Source: Hyalangium ruber
GTDB taxonomy: Bacteria > Myxococcota > Myxococcia > Myxococcales > Myxococcaceae
Reading direction: 5' to 3'
Length of the DNA stretch: 64,000 nucleotides
Assembly: GCF_034259325.1 (NCBI RefSeq)
Contig: NZ_JAXIVS010000015.1
Span: 38,515 to 102,514, forward strand
Part shown: piece after piece, positions 16,819-27,760 of the stretch
Layout: each line of letters opens with the position of its first letter
Position numbering within the stretch: the stretch's first letter is position 1
Notes under the pieces: model-generated
Told to the model about the DNA's origin: nothing
The model's input: only the letters and a program-made list of their open reading frames with translations
Database searches by the model: none
Position numbers and translations under genes: made by a program

Positions 16819-17781
16819 TCAGTAAACGACGAGCGGGTGCGGGATGTAGTAGCTGACGATGCTCAGCACGGGGATGCGCGGGCCGTCGTCATCCCCCTCG
16901 ATGGCGCCCGAGGTGGTCCGCATCCCGTCGAAGCGCGCGAGGATGACGAAGTCCTTGCCCGGAGAGAGGAACGGATCGGCCTTCGTCAGCCGCCCAAGCG
17001 CCTCGCGGCCCGTGTCGGAGGACACGTTGTCATAGTGGATGACGGTGTCCCCGCTGCGGCGGGTCTCATTCTTGGAGAACGAGCCCGCGAGCTGCCCGCC
17101 GCCAAGCGTCGTCTGCCCACCCAGGTTGCCCGAGGTGGTGGCGTTGGACTCCTTGCGGCGCACCACGCCGACGGGCTGCTCGCTGGCGACGGAGCCCAGC
17201 CCCTGCTCCACCAGCCACACGGTGGGCTTCTCATCCTCGCTGCGCATGTCGCCCACCTGGGCGCGCACGAGGATGTAGCGGCCCTTGTAGGTGTCCGGCT
17301 GAGCAATGGCCGAGGAGAGCGAGAAGATGGGCAGCCTGCGCTCATGCAGCAGCCGCAGGTCCCCATCCACGCTGCCACCGCGCAGGGCCACCACGCGGGC
17401 GAGCAGCGCGGCGGCCTCGGGCCGGCTGCGCAGCTCCGGGGCCCACTCGGGCGACAGCAGGGCCTGGAGTTGCGTGAAGTAGGTGCCCTCCGCGCAAGCC
17501 TTCAACGCCGCCCACGCGTCCTCTCGGGATGTGGGCAGGTAGCGCCGGGCCTGGCGCTCGCACACGGAGGGGTTCGGGTACTGCGCGGCGAACGTCTTCA
17601 CATTGAGGGGATCGGGAGGCAGCTCGGCCTTCAGCGAACCGGAGGAGGAGGGCCGCTCGGCCTCCGCTTCCTCCTGCACGTTGGGGCGGGAGCTGGAGCA
17701 ACCCATCATCGCCAGCGCGCCCAACAGGGCCCAGGCCTGGCGCACCACTCGCTTCGAGGGAAGCCGGATGTCTTGGTTCAT
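16819..17781 (-). CDS. Hypothetical lipoprotein
   Basis: 320 residues from ATG (MNQDIRLPSKR) with an AAGGTGA site; the signal peptide ends with the lipobox AMMGCSSS. A Cys-containing helical segment (NPSVCERQARRYL to LKACAEG) is followed by a beta domain with TYKGRYILVRAQVGDM, VWLVEQGLG, and a Gly/Thr/Asn-rich loop. It ends in hydrophobic IVSYYIPHPLVVY. The RYILVRAQVGDMRSED region looks like an OB-fold-type strand set, but this is only a visual impression. The next gene on the strand, 21 bases upstream, encodes an exported Cys-containing protein, and the two likely form an operon. Confidence 0.75.
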   Translation of the reverse strand: MNQDIRLPSKRVVRQAWALLGALAMMGCSSSRPNVQEEAEAERPSSSGSLKAELPPDPLNVKTFAAQYPNPSVCERQARRYLPTSREDAWAALKACAEGTYFTQLQALLSPEWAPELRSRPEAAALLARVVALRGGSVDGDLRLLHERRLPIFSLSSAIAQPDTYKGRYILVRAQVGDMRSEDEKPTVWLVEQGLGSVASEQPVGVVRRKESNATTSGNLGGQTTLGGGQLAGSFSKNETRRSGDTVIHYDNVSSDTGREALGRLTKADPFLSPGKDFVILARFDGMRTTSGAIEGDDDGPRIPVLSIVSYYIPHPLVVY

Positions 17782-17802
17782 GGCGGTCACCTTCTGCTGC
17801 GC

Positions 17803-18333
17803 CTACAGCGACGTCGAGCCACGGCTCGAGCGCGCCTCGGCCTTGGGAAGAGGAGCGGAGACGGTGTCCACGGCGGCCTTCACCTGCGTCTCCTGCAACA
17901 CGGTGGACAGCGCCTGGTAGCAGGCGCGCGCGGCGGGAGCAAAGCGCCCCTTCGCGTCGATGAGGGACACGGTGCCCTCCAGCCCGCAGCGCTCGGTGGC
18001 GGCGGAGTACCTCTTCTCGCACGCGCCCGAGAGCCCCTTGTCGGCCTTGGCCTCGCTCGAGGGAGGACGGGCCGCCTCCGCGCACAGCGCGCGCCCCAGC
18101 TCCTGCACGAGTCGCACGTTGTTGGCCGCCTGCTCGCGGTTGGGCTCGGAGGCCGTCACCTGGGCTTCGAAGACGCACTCCTTGCCCGCGCGCAGTGTGT
18201 CCACGGTGCAGGACCACGCCGTGGGCGACTCATCCGCCACGGGAGGCGCTTCGAGAGAGTGAGCGGCAGAGGGCTGCGCGCCTTCATTCGGCGCCGCGCC
18301 CAGCATCATGGAGAGGAGGACGACCGTAACCAT
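17803..18333 (-). CDS. Hypothetical exported Cys-containing protein
   Basis: 176 residues. It has a short N-terminal hydrophobic stretch (MVTVVLLSMMLGAAP) that could be a signal peptide. At least six Cys occur in the mature part (WSCTVDTLRAGKECVFE, RALCAEAARP, SGACEKRYS, ERCGLEG, RACYQAL), consistent with disulfides in the periplasm. The C-terminus is basic and Ser-rich. It lies 21 bases upstream of the lipoprotein gene in the same direction. No family is recognised. Confidence 0.68.
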   Translation of the reverse strand: MVTVVLLSMMLGAAPNEGAQPSAAHSLEAPPVADESPTAWSCTVDTLRAGKECVFEAQVTASEPNREQAANNVRLVQELGRALCAEAARPPSSEAKADKGLSGACEKRYSAATERCGLEGTVSLIDAKGRFAPAARACYQALSTVLQETQVKAAVDTVSAPLPKAEARSSRGSTSL

Positions 18334-18526
18334 GACTCCGCAGCGTAGGCCCGAGCGGGCCTCCGCTCAATCGGTGCCCGGCCGAACTGTTTCCCCTGCT
18401 ATCTCGCGGGCTTTTGCGCACCCGTGCCCACCCGTCTGGAGGGCAGGCGAGCGTGTGGCCCTCTCCATGTGGAAGTGGTTGTGACACCCCGTCCGAGCCC
18501 CCACCTTGCAGGAAAGGAGGCACTTC

Positions 18527-18856
18527 ATGCGTCGGTCGTGGTGGAGCCTGGGAGCGCTGGTGGGGCTGGGGCTCGCAGCCTGTACGAAGGATGCGCCGCT
18601 GGAGAGCGAGGGCGTGCTGGGCGGCCGGGACGTCGCCGAGTTCCGCGGGACGGTGACAGCCGTGAGCGGCACCCAGTTCATCCTCCGCGACTCCCAGGGA
18701 GAGGAACATCCGTTCGAGATCGACGACAAGACGGACTTCTTCAGCCGTGGGAAGCCTGTGGAGCGACTGCAGCTCCAGGAAGGCAAGCAGGTCCGAACTG
18801 TCTACGACGAACGGGAGGGCGAGTGGGTCGCTCATAAGGTGGAGATCGTGGAGTAG
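18527..18856 (+). CDS. Small lipoprotein of unknown function
   Basis: About 109 residues from an ATG preceded by GAAAGGAGG. The signal peptide ends with the lipobox GLAACTK. The mature domain (EFRGTVTAVSGTQFILRDSQ, then IDDKTDFF and VRTVYDERE) is a small beta-barrel of the type seen in many short bacterial OB-fold or DUF5666-like exported proteins. The gene ends 9 bases before the PstS-like gene, so the two are probably co-transcribed. Confidence 0.75.
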   Translation: MRRSWWSLGALVGLGLAACTKDAPLESEGVLGGRDVAEFRGTVTAVSGTQFILRDSQGEEHPFEIDDKTDFFSRGKPVERLQLQEGKQVRTVYDEREGEWVAHKVEIVE

Positions 18857-18865
18857 ATCGTCTCC

Positions 18866-19726
18866 ATGAAGACGACGCTCCGCGCGCTCCTCGCCTCGCT
18901 GGTGGCACTCGGGCTGCTGTCGGCATGTAGCCGCTCCGAGCGCGCCTCCGAGCCCCAGGCCCAGAGTGGCACCCCCGTCACGGTGAAGGGCTCCGACACG
19001 ATGGTGCAGTTGGGCCAGCGCTGGGCGGAGGACTTCATGAAGCAGACCCCGGGAGCGACCATCCAGGTGACGGGGGGCGGCTCCGGCACAGGCATCGCCG
19101 CACTCCTCAACGGCACCACGCACATCGCGATGTCCAGCCGCGCCATCAAGGAGGCGGAGTCGCAGCAACTCCAGACCCGCCACAAGACGGCGGCCCGAGA
19201 GATCGTGGTGGCGAAGGACGGAGTGACCTTCTACGTCCCCGAGACCAACCCACTCACCGCGCTCACCCTGGAGCAGCTCAAGGGCATCTACCTGGGCGAC
19301 ATCACCCACTGGAAGGACGTGGGCGGACCGGACGAGACGATCGTCGTCTATTCGCGCGAGAACTCTTCCGGCACCTACGCCTTCGTGAAGGAGCACCTGC
19401 TCGGAGGGCAAGACTTCACGCCCCGGGCGCTGACACTGCCGGGCACGGCGGCGGTGGTGAACGCGGTGTCCAAGGAGAAGAACGGCATCGGCTACGGCGG
19501 CGCCGCCTACGCCAAGGGCATCAAGGAGCTGAAGATCAAGATCGGCGCCGAGGAGATCGCCCCCTCGCAGGAGAACATCCAGAGCGGAAAATACCCGCTC
19601 TCACGCGATCTGTTCTTCTACGTGCGCGGGGAGCCGACCGAGGCCGTGAAGCAGTTCATCGACTTCGCGCTCTCTCCCGAGGGCCAGCGGATCGTCACGC
19701 AGGTGGGCTACTTCCCGGTGAAGTAG
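18866..19726 (+). CDS. PstS-family phosphate-binding lipoprotein, orphan
   Basis: 286 residues. The signal peptide ends in the lipobox LLSACSR, so this periplasmic binding protein is lipid-anchored. The PBP-like domain has the PstS pattern: VTVKGSDTMVQLGQRW, the phosphate-loop-like TGGGSGTGIAALLNG near residue 75, SSRAIK, and VYSRENSSGTYAF near 170, which supplies further ligands. No pstC, pstA or pstB gene follows; a bidirectional terminator does. It may feed a transporter encoded elsewhere or act as a sensor. Start choice is firm because the lipobox falls at the expected distance. Confidence 0.9.
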   Translation: MKTTLRALLASLVALGLLSACSRSERASEPQAQSGTPVTVKGSDTMVQLGQRWAEDFMKQTPGATIQVTGGGSGTGIAALLNGTTHIAMSSRAIKEAESQQLQTRHKTAAREIVVAKDGVTFYVPETNPLTALTLEQLKGIYLGDITHWKDVGGPDETIVVYSRENSSGTYAFVKEHLLGGQDFTPRALTLPGTAAVVNAVSKEKNGIGYGGAAYAKGIKELKIKIGAEEIAPSQENIQSGKYPLSRDLFFYVRGEPTEAVKQFIDFALSPEGQRIVTQVGYFPVK

Positions 19727-19737
19727 CCCCCTGTCCG

Positions 19738-19774
19738 AAAAAAGGTCACTTCTAGAGGTCTAGAAGTGACTTTC
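19738..19774. terminator. Bidirectional intrinsic terminator
   Basis: A 12-base inverted repeat (19746-19757 with 19760-19771) has an A run on its left and TTT on its right, so it reads as a terminator on both strands. It sits between the convergent PstS-like gene and the VWA gene, where a shared terminator is expected. Confidence 0.8.
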
Positions 19775-19780
19775 TCGCCA

Positions 19781-21610
19781 TCACTGCACCAGCCGCTTGA
19801 TGTCGCCGCAGGCGATGTACGAGCCGCCGCCGGCCACGGTGATGACCTCGTCGACGACGTAGAGGACGTTCTCCTCGCGGATGTCGCGCGGGAAGCGCAT
19901 GTTGAGGTTCGGATTGAAGCCGTCGGAGACGACACGGGCGCGCAGCTTGCTGCCCTCCTTCACGCACTGGACGAGCACGCCGGCGCCCACCGCGTTGGTG
20001 GTGGGCAGATCCTGCGCGGAGCCCGTGACCTTGGAGGCCTTGCCGCTCTTCTTCGCCGCCGAGCCACCCGAGGCGCGGGCGCCGCGCTCCTGGCCCGGCT
20101 GCACCAGCCGCTTGATGGTGCCCTGGGCGCGGTAGAACGTCCCATCGGCGGACGGCACCAGCTTCTCCACCACGTACGTGACACCCTCCTCGCGGGCGCT
20201 GCGCGGGAACTGGATGTTGAAGGAGGCGTCGTAGCCCTCGGAGACGGCGCGCACGCGCAGCTTGCCGCCCTCACGCTCGCACTTCACGATGATGCCGCCC
20301 TCGGCACTGGACACCGACTCCAGCTCATCGGCCGAGCCGCCCGCCGTGCCACGCAGCGCCAGATCATTCCGGTTGCGCGTGCCGGCCTGGTAGGACTGAT
20401 CCCTCAGCTCCTTGCGGATGACGGAGTCGTACTTCCGGGCCTCCAGCCGCTTGGCGTAGTGCTCGAGCTGGTCCACCTCCTCGAGGATCTCGAAGCTGCT
20501 CTTGTCGATGTTCGCCGACAGCGTCGCGATGGTGTTGCGCAGCTGCTGCGAGGCGCCCTTGAAGTCGCCCTGGTCCGCCAGGGTGATGGCCTGCTCCTTC
20601 ACCTGGGCGATGCGCAGCCGGTTCGTCTGCGCCAGCACGTTCTTGTCCGCGGACAGGGCGCTGGCCTCCTCCTCCGAGCCCAGCGTCACCGTGACGGGCA
20701 GCTCGCCGGAGAACTCCTTCAGGGCACCGTCCACGAGCGCCTGGTACTTGTAGGCCACCGTGAGCAGCGGCACGTTGCCCGGGGCGGCGCCCGCGTCCAC
20801 GGAGAGCTCCATGGCGAGCTGCCGATCCTCGGTCGTGGACACATCGCCCAGCCCGACCTCGACCTGCGCGCCGCGCGCCTCGAAGCGGTAGCGGTTGAGC
20901 ACGCTGGACACCTTCACCGTGGGCGCCGGCTGGATCGTCACCACCAGGTTCTGCGCGGCCACCGAGGACAGGCCCTCCATCTCGATGCCGAACACGCCCA
21001 CGGCGTCATCCGGCGACTGGATGAAGTAGAAGTGCCCCTCTCCCGCTCCCGCCATGCCGATGAGCAGGTCCTCGTTGAAGTTGCTGCCAAAGCCCAGCGT
21101 GGTGGTGGTGATGCCGCTGCCCGCGCCCTCCTTCACCCGGGCGAGGATCTGCGCCGGATCCGTGACGCCGACGTTCGCCTGCCCGTCGGTCAGCAGCAGC
21201 ACGCGGTTGATCCGCTCCTTGCTCTGCTGGGTCTTCACATGGTCGAGGCCCTGCTTCCAGCCGCCAGTGAGGTTGGTGCAGCCCGCGGCGCTCACCTTCG
21301 ACAGCGCCTTCTCGATGGCCGCGCGATCCTGCACGCGCTGAGGAGAAAGGAACGTGGTGGGCGAGTCGTCGTACCCGACGATCGAGATCCAGTCCTCGGG
21401 CCCCATCCGCTCGACGAGGTTGCGCGAGGCCTGCAGCGCGTGCTTCAGCGGCGGGCCCGCCATCGAGCCCGAGCGATCGATGACGAGGCTCAGGTTCAAG
21501 CCTCGCCGTGCGGCGCCCGCGGACTCCGCGCGAAAGGACACGAGAACATCGACCTTGGACGAAGTGCCCACGGGGAGCACCGGACGGCTCAACGTAAACA
21601 GGGTTTTCAT
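19781..21610 (-). CDS. Von Willebrand factor A domain protein with duplicated C-terminal module
   Basis: 609 residues from an ATG with a GGGAG site, without a signal peptide. A VWA domain at about residues 35-215 has an intact MIDAS: DRSGSM near 46-51, a Thr in the CTNLTGG loop and LLTDGQAN. A beta-sandwich-like middle and a helical stretch (EILEEVDQLEHYAKRLEARK) follow. The last 170 residues hold two copies of a 67-residue module separated by a Lys/Ser/Gly-rich linker. It probably mediates metal-dependent protein contacts in the cytoplasm. It is monocistronic and divergent from the aminotransferase gene. Confidence 0.85.
   Translation of the reverse strand: MKTLFTLSRPVLPVGTSSKVDVLVSFRAESAGAARRGLNLSLVIDRSGSMAGPPLKHALQASRNLVERMGPEDWISIVGYDDSPTTFLSPQRVQDRAAIEKALSKVSAAGCTNLTGGWKQGLDHVKTQQSKERINRVLLLTDGQANVGVTDPAQILARVKEGAGSGITTTTLGFGSNFNEDLLIGMAGAGEGHFYFIQSPDDAVGVFGIEMEGLSSVAAQNLVVTIQPAPTVKVSSVLNRYRFEARGAQVEVGLGDVSTTEDRQLAMELSVDAGAAPGNVPLLTVAYKYQALVDGALKEFSGELPVTVTLGSEEEASALSADKNVLAQTNRLRIAQVKEQAITLADQGDFKGASQQLRNTIATLSANIDKSSFEILEEVDQLEHYAKRLEARKYDSVIRKELRDQSYQAGTRNRNDLALRGTAGGSADELESVSSAEGGIIVKCEREGGKLRVRAVSEGYDASFNIQFPRSAREEGVTYVVEKLVPSADGTFYRAQGTIKRLVQPGQERGARASGGSAAKKSGKASKVTGSAQDLPTTNAVGAGVLVQCVKEGSKLRARVVSDGFNPNLNMRFPRDIREENVLYVVDEVITVAGGGSYIACGDIKRLVQ
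19784..19984 (-). repeat. C-terminal module copy 2 of the VWA protein
   Basis: Residues 543-609. The copy starts AGVLVQCVKEGSKLRARVVS and ends GDIKRLVQ. It shares FPR.IREE.V.YVV and the terminal IKRLVQ with copy 1; similarity is about 50 percent at protein level by eye. Confidence 0.8.
20099..20299 (-). repeat. C-terminal module copy 1 of the VWA protein
   Basis: Residues 438-504. The copy starts GGIIVKCEREGGKLRVRAVS and ends GTIKRLVQ. It is the same length as copy 2, and a 38-residue Lys/Ser/Gly linker separates them. Confidence 0.8.
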
Positions 21611-21768
21611 GGACTCCCAGCGTACTCGCCCCTACCCAGAGCGTCACTCGGTAGCCTTATGAAGGTACAGGTAGGTATAATCCCCCTAGCAGGAGCGAAG
21701 GAGGGACCAAAACCTGGATCCACTCCTCCTACCTGTCGCGGCTATAGTCGCGCCGCACCGGAGGAAAA

Positions 21769-22926
21769 ATGCGTCCGTCGCGAATGATGCGGGTGGTGGG
21801 GTTCAACGTCGACCGAGTGGTATCGGATGCCACTACGGATCCCGAGGTCCTCCGCCTCGACAATTTCGGAACGGATCTGCCGCCTCCTCCCGAGGCGATC
21901 GCCGCCACGCGGGAGGCGGTGGGGACCAGTGACGCGAACAGCTATGTCCCGTTCACGGGCAACGCGGGCCTGCGCCAGGCGGTGGCGGCGCGGCTCAAGC
22001 GCCAGTGCAACCTCTCCTATGATCCGGACCGGCAGATCGTCATCACCGCCGGCGGCACCCAGGGGTTGATCTCGGCGCTGCTGGCGATCATCGAGCCGGG
22101 CGACGAGGTGCTGCTCACGGATCCGACGTACGCGGGAATGATTCACCGTGTCACGTTCGCCGGCGGCGTGCCGATGTTCGTGCCGATGAAGGTGGTGGAC
22201 CGTCGCTGGCGGCTGGACCTGGACATGCTGCGGGCGATGGTGACGAGCCGCACGCGCGCCATGGTGCTGTCCAACCCGAACATGCCCTCGGGACACGTGC
22301 TGTCGGAGGCCGAGTGGCTGGCCATCCGCGAGCTGTGCGTCACGCGCAACCTGTGGCTGCTCTATGACGCCGCGCTGGAGGGCGTGCTCTATGACGGGCT
22401 GCAGCTGCGCCACCCGGCGACGCTGACGGGCATGCCGGAGCGCACGCTGATCGTCGGCTCGGTCTCCAAGGAGTACCGGATGATCGGCTGGCGCATCGGC
22501 TGGATCGCCGGCCCACCCAAGGTGATGGCGGACGTCTTCTACACGCACAGCTACCTGGTGATTGCCCCGCCGGGCATCGCCCAGAAGGGCGCCGAGGTAG
22601 CGCTGCGGGCCGAGGACGGCGGCGTCTCGGCGGCGATCTCCGAGTGGCAGCAGCGGCGCGATCTGATGATCGAGCAGCTCGAGGGGCTACCGCTGGTCAT
22701 CCCCGAGGGCGGCTGGAGCATGCTGGTGGACGCGCACGCCCTGGGTTACAGCGCCACGGACGCGGCCTCGATCCTGATGAGCCAGGCGAAGGTGGCGGCC
22801 ACGCCGATGACGAACTGGGGCTCTTCGGTGGCCGAGCGCTACATCCGCCTCGTGTTCAGCTACGAACCCCAGGAGCGGCTCAAGCAACTGCGCGAGCGGC
22901 TGCGCCGTACCTCGCTGTTGCCCTGA
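21769..22926 (+). CDS. Class I/II pyridoxal-phosphate aminotransferase
   Basis: 385 residues from an ATG with GGAGGAAAA upstream. It has a fold-type I layout: the glycine-rich PLP phosphate site VITAGGTQGLISALL near residue 85, NPNMPSGHVLS near 165 (conserved Asn), the Asp/Tyr block LLYDAALEGVLYD near 200, the Schiff-base Lys in VGSVSKEYRMIGWRIG near 230, and a C-terminal Arg in YIRLVFSY for the substrate carboxylate. It is closest in style to aspartate/aromatic aminotransferases; substrate preference cannot be read from sequence. It appears monocistronic, with a hairpin terminator after it. Confidence 0.9.
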   Translation: MRPSRMMRVVGFNVDRVVSDATTDPEVLRLDNFGTDLPPPPEAIAATREAVGTSDANSYVPFTGNAGLRQAVAARLKRQCNLSYDPDRQIVITAGGTQGLISALLAIIEPGDEVLLTDPTYAGMIHRVTFAGGVPMFVPMKVVDRRWRLDLDMLRAMVTSRTRAMVLSNPNMPSGHVLSEAEWLAIRELCVTRNLWLLYDAALEGVLYDGLQLRHPATLTGMPERTLIVGSVSKEYRMIGWRIGWIAGPPKVMADVFYTHSYLVIAPPGIAQKGAEVALRAEDGGVSAAISEWQQRRDLMIEQLEGLPLVIPEGGWSMLVDAHALGYSATDAASILMSQAKVAATPMTNWGSSVAERYIRLVFSYEPQERLKQLRERLRRTSLLP

Positions 22927-22940
22927 GCGGACACCCACCT

Positions 22941-22971
22941 GCCCCGCGCTCCAATTGCGCGCGGGGCTTCC
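22941..22971 (+). terminator. Intrinsic terminator of the aminotransferase gene
   Basis: A perfect 9-bp GC-rich stem (22941-22949 with 22959-22967), a 9-base loop and a TTCC tail lie 15 bases after the stop. Confidence 0.65.
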
Positions 22972-23025
22972 GCCTCCATCCTTCGAAGCACGTGGTGCCC
23001 GGCACCACGCTCAGGAGGAGGCTCC

Positions 23026-23277
23026 ATGGCCCAGTGCGAAGTGTGCGGCAACGAGTACTACCTGGCCTTCCAGGTCGTCACCGCGGGCGTCACCCACACC
23101 TTTGACTGCTTCGAGTGCGCCATCCACAAGCTGGCGCCCATCTGTGACCACTGCGGCTGCAAGATCCTGGGCCACGGCATCGAGGCGCGGGGCTCGTTCT
23201 ACTGCTGCGCCCACTGTGCCCACGCGGAAGGGTCCACCGAGATCGTGGACAACGCGGAGCACGCGAGCCCCATCTAG
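23026..23277 (+). CDS. Cys-rich metal-binding small protein (prokaryotic metallothionein/zinc-ribbon type)
   Basis: 83 residues from an ATG with an AGGAGG site. Ten Cys (4, 7, 28, 31, 40, 43, 45, 60, 61, 64) and His residues are arranged as CEVC, CFEC, CDHCGC and CCAHC, which suggests two or more zinc sites in a LIM/metallothionein-like fold. The HTFDCFECAIHKLAPIC and KILGHGIE segments are typical of a small family often annotated as prokaryotic metallothionein. The likely role is zinc storage or protein interaction in the cytoplasm. It is monocistronic and convergent with the ECF sigma gene. Confidence 0.8.
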   Translation: MAQCEVCGNEYYLAFQVVTAGVTHTFDCFECAIHKLAPICDHCGCKILGHGIEARGSFYCCAHCAHAEGSTEIVDNAEHASPI

Positions 23278-23301
23278 ATCGCCCTCCCCCGGAAGCCGCA
23301 C

Positions 23302-23886
23302 CTACTCCTGAAGCAGCGCGGCGAGCTTCTCCAGCGCGAGCCGGGCCCGCGTCTTCACCGTGCCCAGCGGATCTCCCGTGCGTTCGGAGATCTCCCGCTG
23401 GGACAGGCCCTCGAAGTAGGCCAGCTCCACCACCACGCGCTGCTCGGTGGGAAGCGCTCGCAAGGCGGTCGCGACCCGCGTCCGCTCCTGCTCCCGAGAG
23501 GCCACCTCGGAGGGGTCCGGGGGCGTCGCGCTGACAGGCGGAGGCTGGGACGCCACGTCCTCGACCACGCGGGCAACCGTGCCCAGGCTCCGCCGACGGT
23601 CGATCGCCCGCGTGCGGGCAATCGTCATCACCCACGTCTCCAGCCCACCGCGCCCCGGATCGAACTCCCGGGCGCGACGCCACACCTCGAGGAACGTCTC
23701 CTGCAGCACCTCTTCCGCGTCGGCGCGCGAGGCGAGGATGCGCAGAACCACCGCCCAGGCCCGCCCGGAGCAGCGCGCGTACAGCGCTCGCATCGCCTCG
23801 CTGTCGCCGAGGGCGACCTGCTGGAGGAGTGCCCGGTCATCCGCTGGGTCGCTCGCTCGTGTAGCGGGGGGATCGGAAGGCGCCAT
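23302..23886 (-). CDS. ECF sigma factor, SigK/SigL-like
   Basis: About 194 residues from ATG (MAPSDPPATRAS); the open frame reaches 24009 and the exact start is uncertain because no strong ribosome-binding site is visible. Region 2 includes ALYARCSGRAWAVVLRIL, DAEEVLQETFLEVWRRA and WVMTIARTRAIDRRR. Region 4 is LPTEQRVVVELAYFEGLSQ with a helix-turn-helix ending GTVKTRARLALEKL. A linker rich in Pro and Ser joins them. No anti-sigma gene lies next to it; it diverges from the glgE operon, with which it shares a promoter region. Confidence 0.88.
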   Translation of the reverse strand: MAPSDPPATRASDPADDRALLQQVALGDSEAMRALYARCSGRAWAVVLRILASRADAEEVLQETFLEVWRRAREFDPGRGGLETWVMTIARTRAIDRRRSLGTVARVVEDVASQPPPVSATPPDPSEVASREQERTRVATALRALPTEQRVVVELAYFEGLSQREISERTGDPLGTVKTRARLALEKLAALLQE

Positions 23887-24093
23887 CGATTTGCCGGATA
23901 CCGCAACCTCGGGTGGGGCCCCACTTTTTAGCACCGATGCCACTGCTCTCTCGCCCGCCGTGGGTGGCCCCCCGGCGTGTCCTGAACGTTCACTCGCCAA
24001 CGCGTCCATGCACGGAGCCGTCCGGCATCAACGTCCTTGTGTCATGGCGCCCGGAAAGCACGGAGCCCCGCCCTATAAGGGCGCGCGGACCTT

Positions 24094-26088
24094 ATGAACT
24101 CACGAATCGGCAGCGTCGTCATCGAGAGCGTCCGCCCCGAGGTGGATGGAGGCCGGTCCGGCGTCAAGCGCGTCGTCGGCGACACCTTCACCGTCAAGGC
24201 GGATCTCTTCAAGGAAGGCCATGACATCCTCGTCGCCGTCGTGCGCTGGCGCCAGTCCAGCCCCGCGGCGCAGCAGACGCAGTGGAGCGAAGTCCCCATG
24301 CGGGCGCTCGGCAATGATCTCTGGGCCGCCGACTTCCCGCTCGCGCGCAATGGCCGCTACGAATACACGGTGGAGGCCTGGCCGGACCTCTTCGCCACCT
24401 GGGCCTCGGAGCTCAAGCGCAAGGTGGACGTGGGCCGGGACGTGCGCAGCGAGCTGCTGGAAGGCGCCGGACTCCTGGAGGGCGCCGCCGAGCGCGCCCG
24501 CGCCTTCAGCACCGAGGATGCCCAGGTGCTCGCCGAGGCGGCACGGAAGCTGAAGCAGCCGCCCTCTCCCGATCTCATCGCCGTGGCGCTGGCGCCGGAG
24601 CTGGCGCGCGCCGCGGGCCGGTACGCGGATCGCTCCCTGGCCACCCAGTACGAGCGCGTGCTCGAGGTGTTCGTGGAGCGGGAGAAGGCACGCACCGGTG
24701 CCTGGTACGAGTTCTTCCCACGCTCGGCCCTGCGTGATGGCCGCACCCACGGCACCTTCAAGGACGCCGAGGCGTGGCTGCCGTACGTCCAGTCCCTCGG
24801 GTTCGACATCATCTACCTGCCGCCGATCCACCCCATCGGCGTCACGGCGCGCAAGGGCAAGAACAACAGCCTCAAGGCGGAGCCGGGAGAGCCGGGCAGC
24901 CCGTGGGCCATCGGCGCCAAGGAAGGTGGCCACAAGGCGATCAACCCCGCCCTGGGCACGCTGGCGGACTTCCGCCACTTCCTGCAGGCCGCCGATGTCC
25001 ACGGCATCGAGATCGCGCTGGATCTGGCCTTCCAGTGCTCGCCGGATCACCCCTACGTGAAGGAGCACCCGGAGTGGTTCCTGCGCCGCCCGGACGGCAC
25101 CATCAAGACGGCGGAGAACCCGCCCAAGCGCTACGAGGACATCGTCAACTTCGACTGGATGGGCCCGGGGCGTGACACGCTCTGGCCCGAGCTCGAGTCG
25201 GTGGTGCTGCACTGGGTGACGCAAGGGGTGCGCATCTTCCGCGTGGACAACCCGCACACCAAGCCGCTCCAGTTCTGGGCCTGGCTCATCCGCCGCGTGC
25301 AGGAGGTCCACCCCGAGGTCGTCTTCCTCTCCGAGGCCTTCACCCGCCCCAAGGTGATGAAGGCGCTGGCGAAGATCGGCTTCAGCCAGTCCTACACCTA
25401 CTTCACGTGGCGCAACTTCAAGCAGGAGATCGAGGAGTACCTCACGGAGATCACCTCTCCGCCCGTCTCCGAGTACTTCAAGGGCAACCTCTGGCCCAAC
25501 ACGCCGGACATCCTCCCGGAGATGTTGCAGCGCAGCGGCCCGGGGGGCTTCCGCCTCCGCGTGGCGCTGGCGGCCACCCTCTCCTCCTCGTACGGCATCT
25601 ATTGCGGCTACGAGCTGTGCGAGGCGCGTGGCCTGCACGGCAAGGAGGAGTACCTCGACTCGGAGAAGTACCAGCTGGTGGCGTGGGATCTCGATCGGCC
25701 CGGCAACATCCGGGAGTGGATCACCAAGCTGAACGCGGCCCGAAAGCAGCACCGGGCGCTCCAGCTCTACGACAACCTGCGCTTCTACACGTCGGACAAC
25801 GAGCGGGTGCTCTTCTATGGCAAGCGCACCGAGGACGGCAGCAGCCAGGTGCTCGTCACGGTGAGCCTGGATCCGCACTCGGCCCAGGAGGCGGTGCTCA
25901 CCGTGCCCCTGGCGGAGCTGGGCATCCACCCGGACGAGACGTACCAGGTACACGAGTTGATGACGGACGAGCGTCGACTCTGGCAGGGTCCGCACGCCCA
26001 GGTGCGCCTCACCCCCGAGCAGCCCGCCGCCATCTGGGCGGTGTACCGCTTCCGCAAGTCCGAGCACGCGTTCGACTACTACGAGTAG
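24094..26088 (+). CDS. glgE: Alpha-1,4-glucan:maltose-1-phosphate maltosyltransferase
   Basis: Transfers maltose from alpha-maltose-1-phosphate to the non-reducing end of alpha-1,4-glucan. 664 residues, the usual GlgE length. The N-terminal beta domain and helical insert precede a GH13_3 barrel. Diagnostic GlgE blocks are [13 protein letters not shown] near residue 248, [26 protein letters not shown] near 381 containing the nucleophile Asp, [10 protein letters not shown] near 412 with the acid/base Glu, and FTWRN. It is first in a four-gene operon with treS, mak and glgB (17-base gap to treS). The start follows a poor ribosome-binding site; an ATG at 24094 fits the known N-terminus. Confidence 0.96.
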   Translation: MNSRIGSVVIESVRPEVDGGRSGVKRVVGDTFTVKADLFKEGHDILVAVVRWRQSSPAAQQTQWSEVPMRALGNDLWAADFPLARNGRYEYTVEAWPDLFATWASELKRKVDVGRDVRSELLEGAGLLEGAAERARAFSTEDAQVLAEAARKLKQPPSPDLIAVALAPELARAAGRYADRSLATQYERVLEVFVEREKARTGAWYEFFPRSALRDGRTHGTFKDAEAWLPYVQSLGFDIIYLPPIHPIGVTARKGKNNSLKAEPGEPGSPWAIGAKEGGHKAINPALGTLADFRHFLQAADVHGIEIALDLAFQCSPDHPYVKEHPEWFLRRPDGTIKTAENPPKRYEDIVNFDWMGPGRDTLWPELESVVLHWVTQGVRIFRVDNPHTKPLQFWAWLIRRVQEVHPEVVFLSEAFTRPKVMKALAKIGFSQSYTYFTWRNFKQEIEEYLTEITSPPVSEYFKGNLWPNTPDILPEMLQRSGPGGFRLRVALAATLSSSYGIYCGYELCEARGLHGKEEYLDSEKYQLVAWDLDRPGNIREWITKLNAARKQHRALQLYDNLRFYTSDNERVLFYGKRTEDGSSQVLVTVSLDPHSAQEAVLTVPLAELGIHPDETYQVHELMTDERRLWQGPHAQVRLTPEQPAAIWAVYRFRKSEHAFDYYE

Positions 26089-26104
26089 TTCCTCCGAGAG
26101 GCGT

Positions 26105-27756
<1,652 letters not shown>

Positions 27757-27760
<4 letters not shown>

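Noticed and set aside
21653..21681. TATAAT-like box upstream of the aminotransferase gene
   Set aside because: No acceptable -35 element at the right distance, so it was not listed as a promoter.
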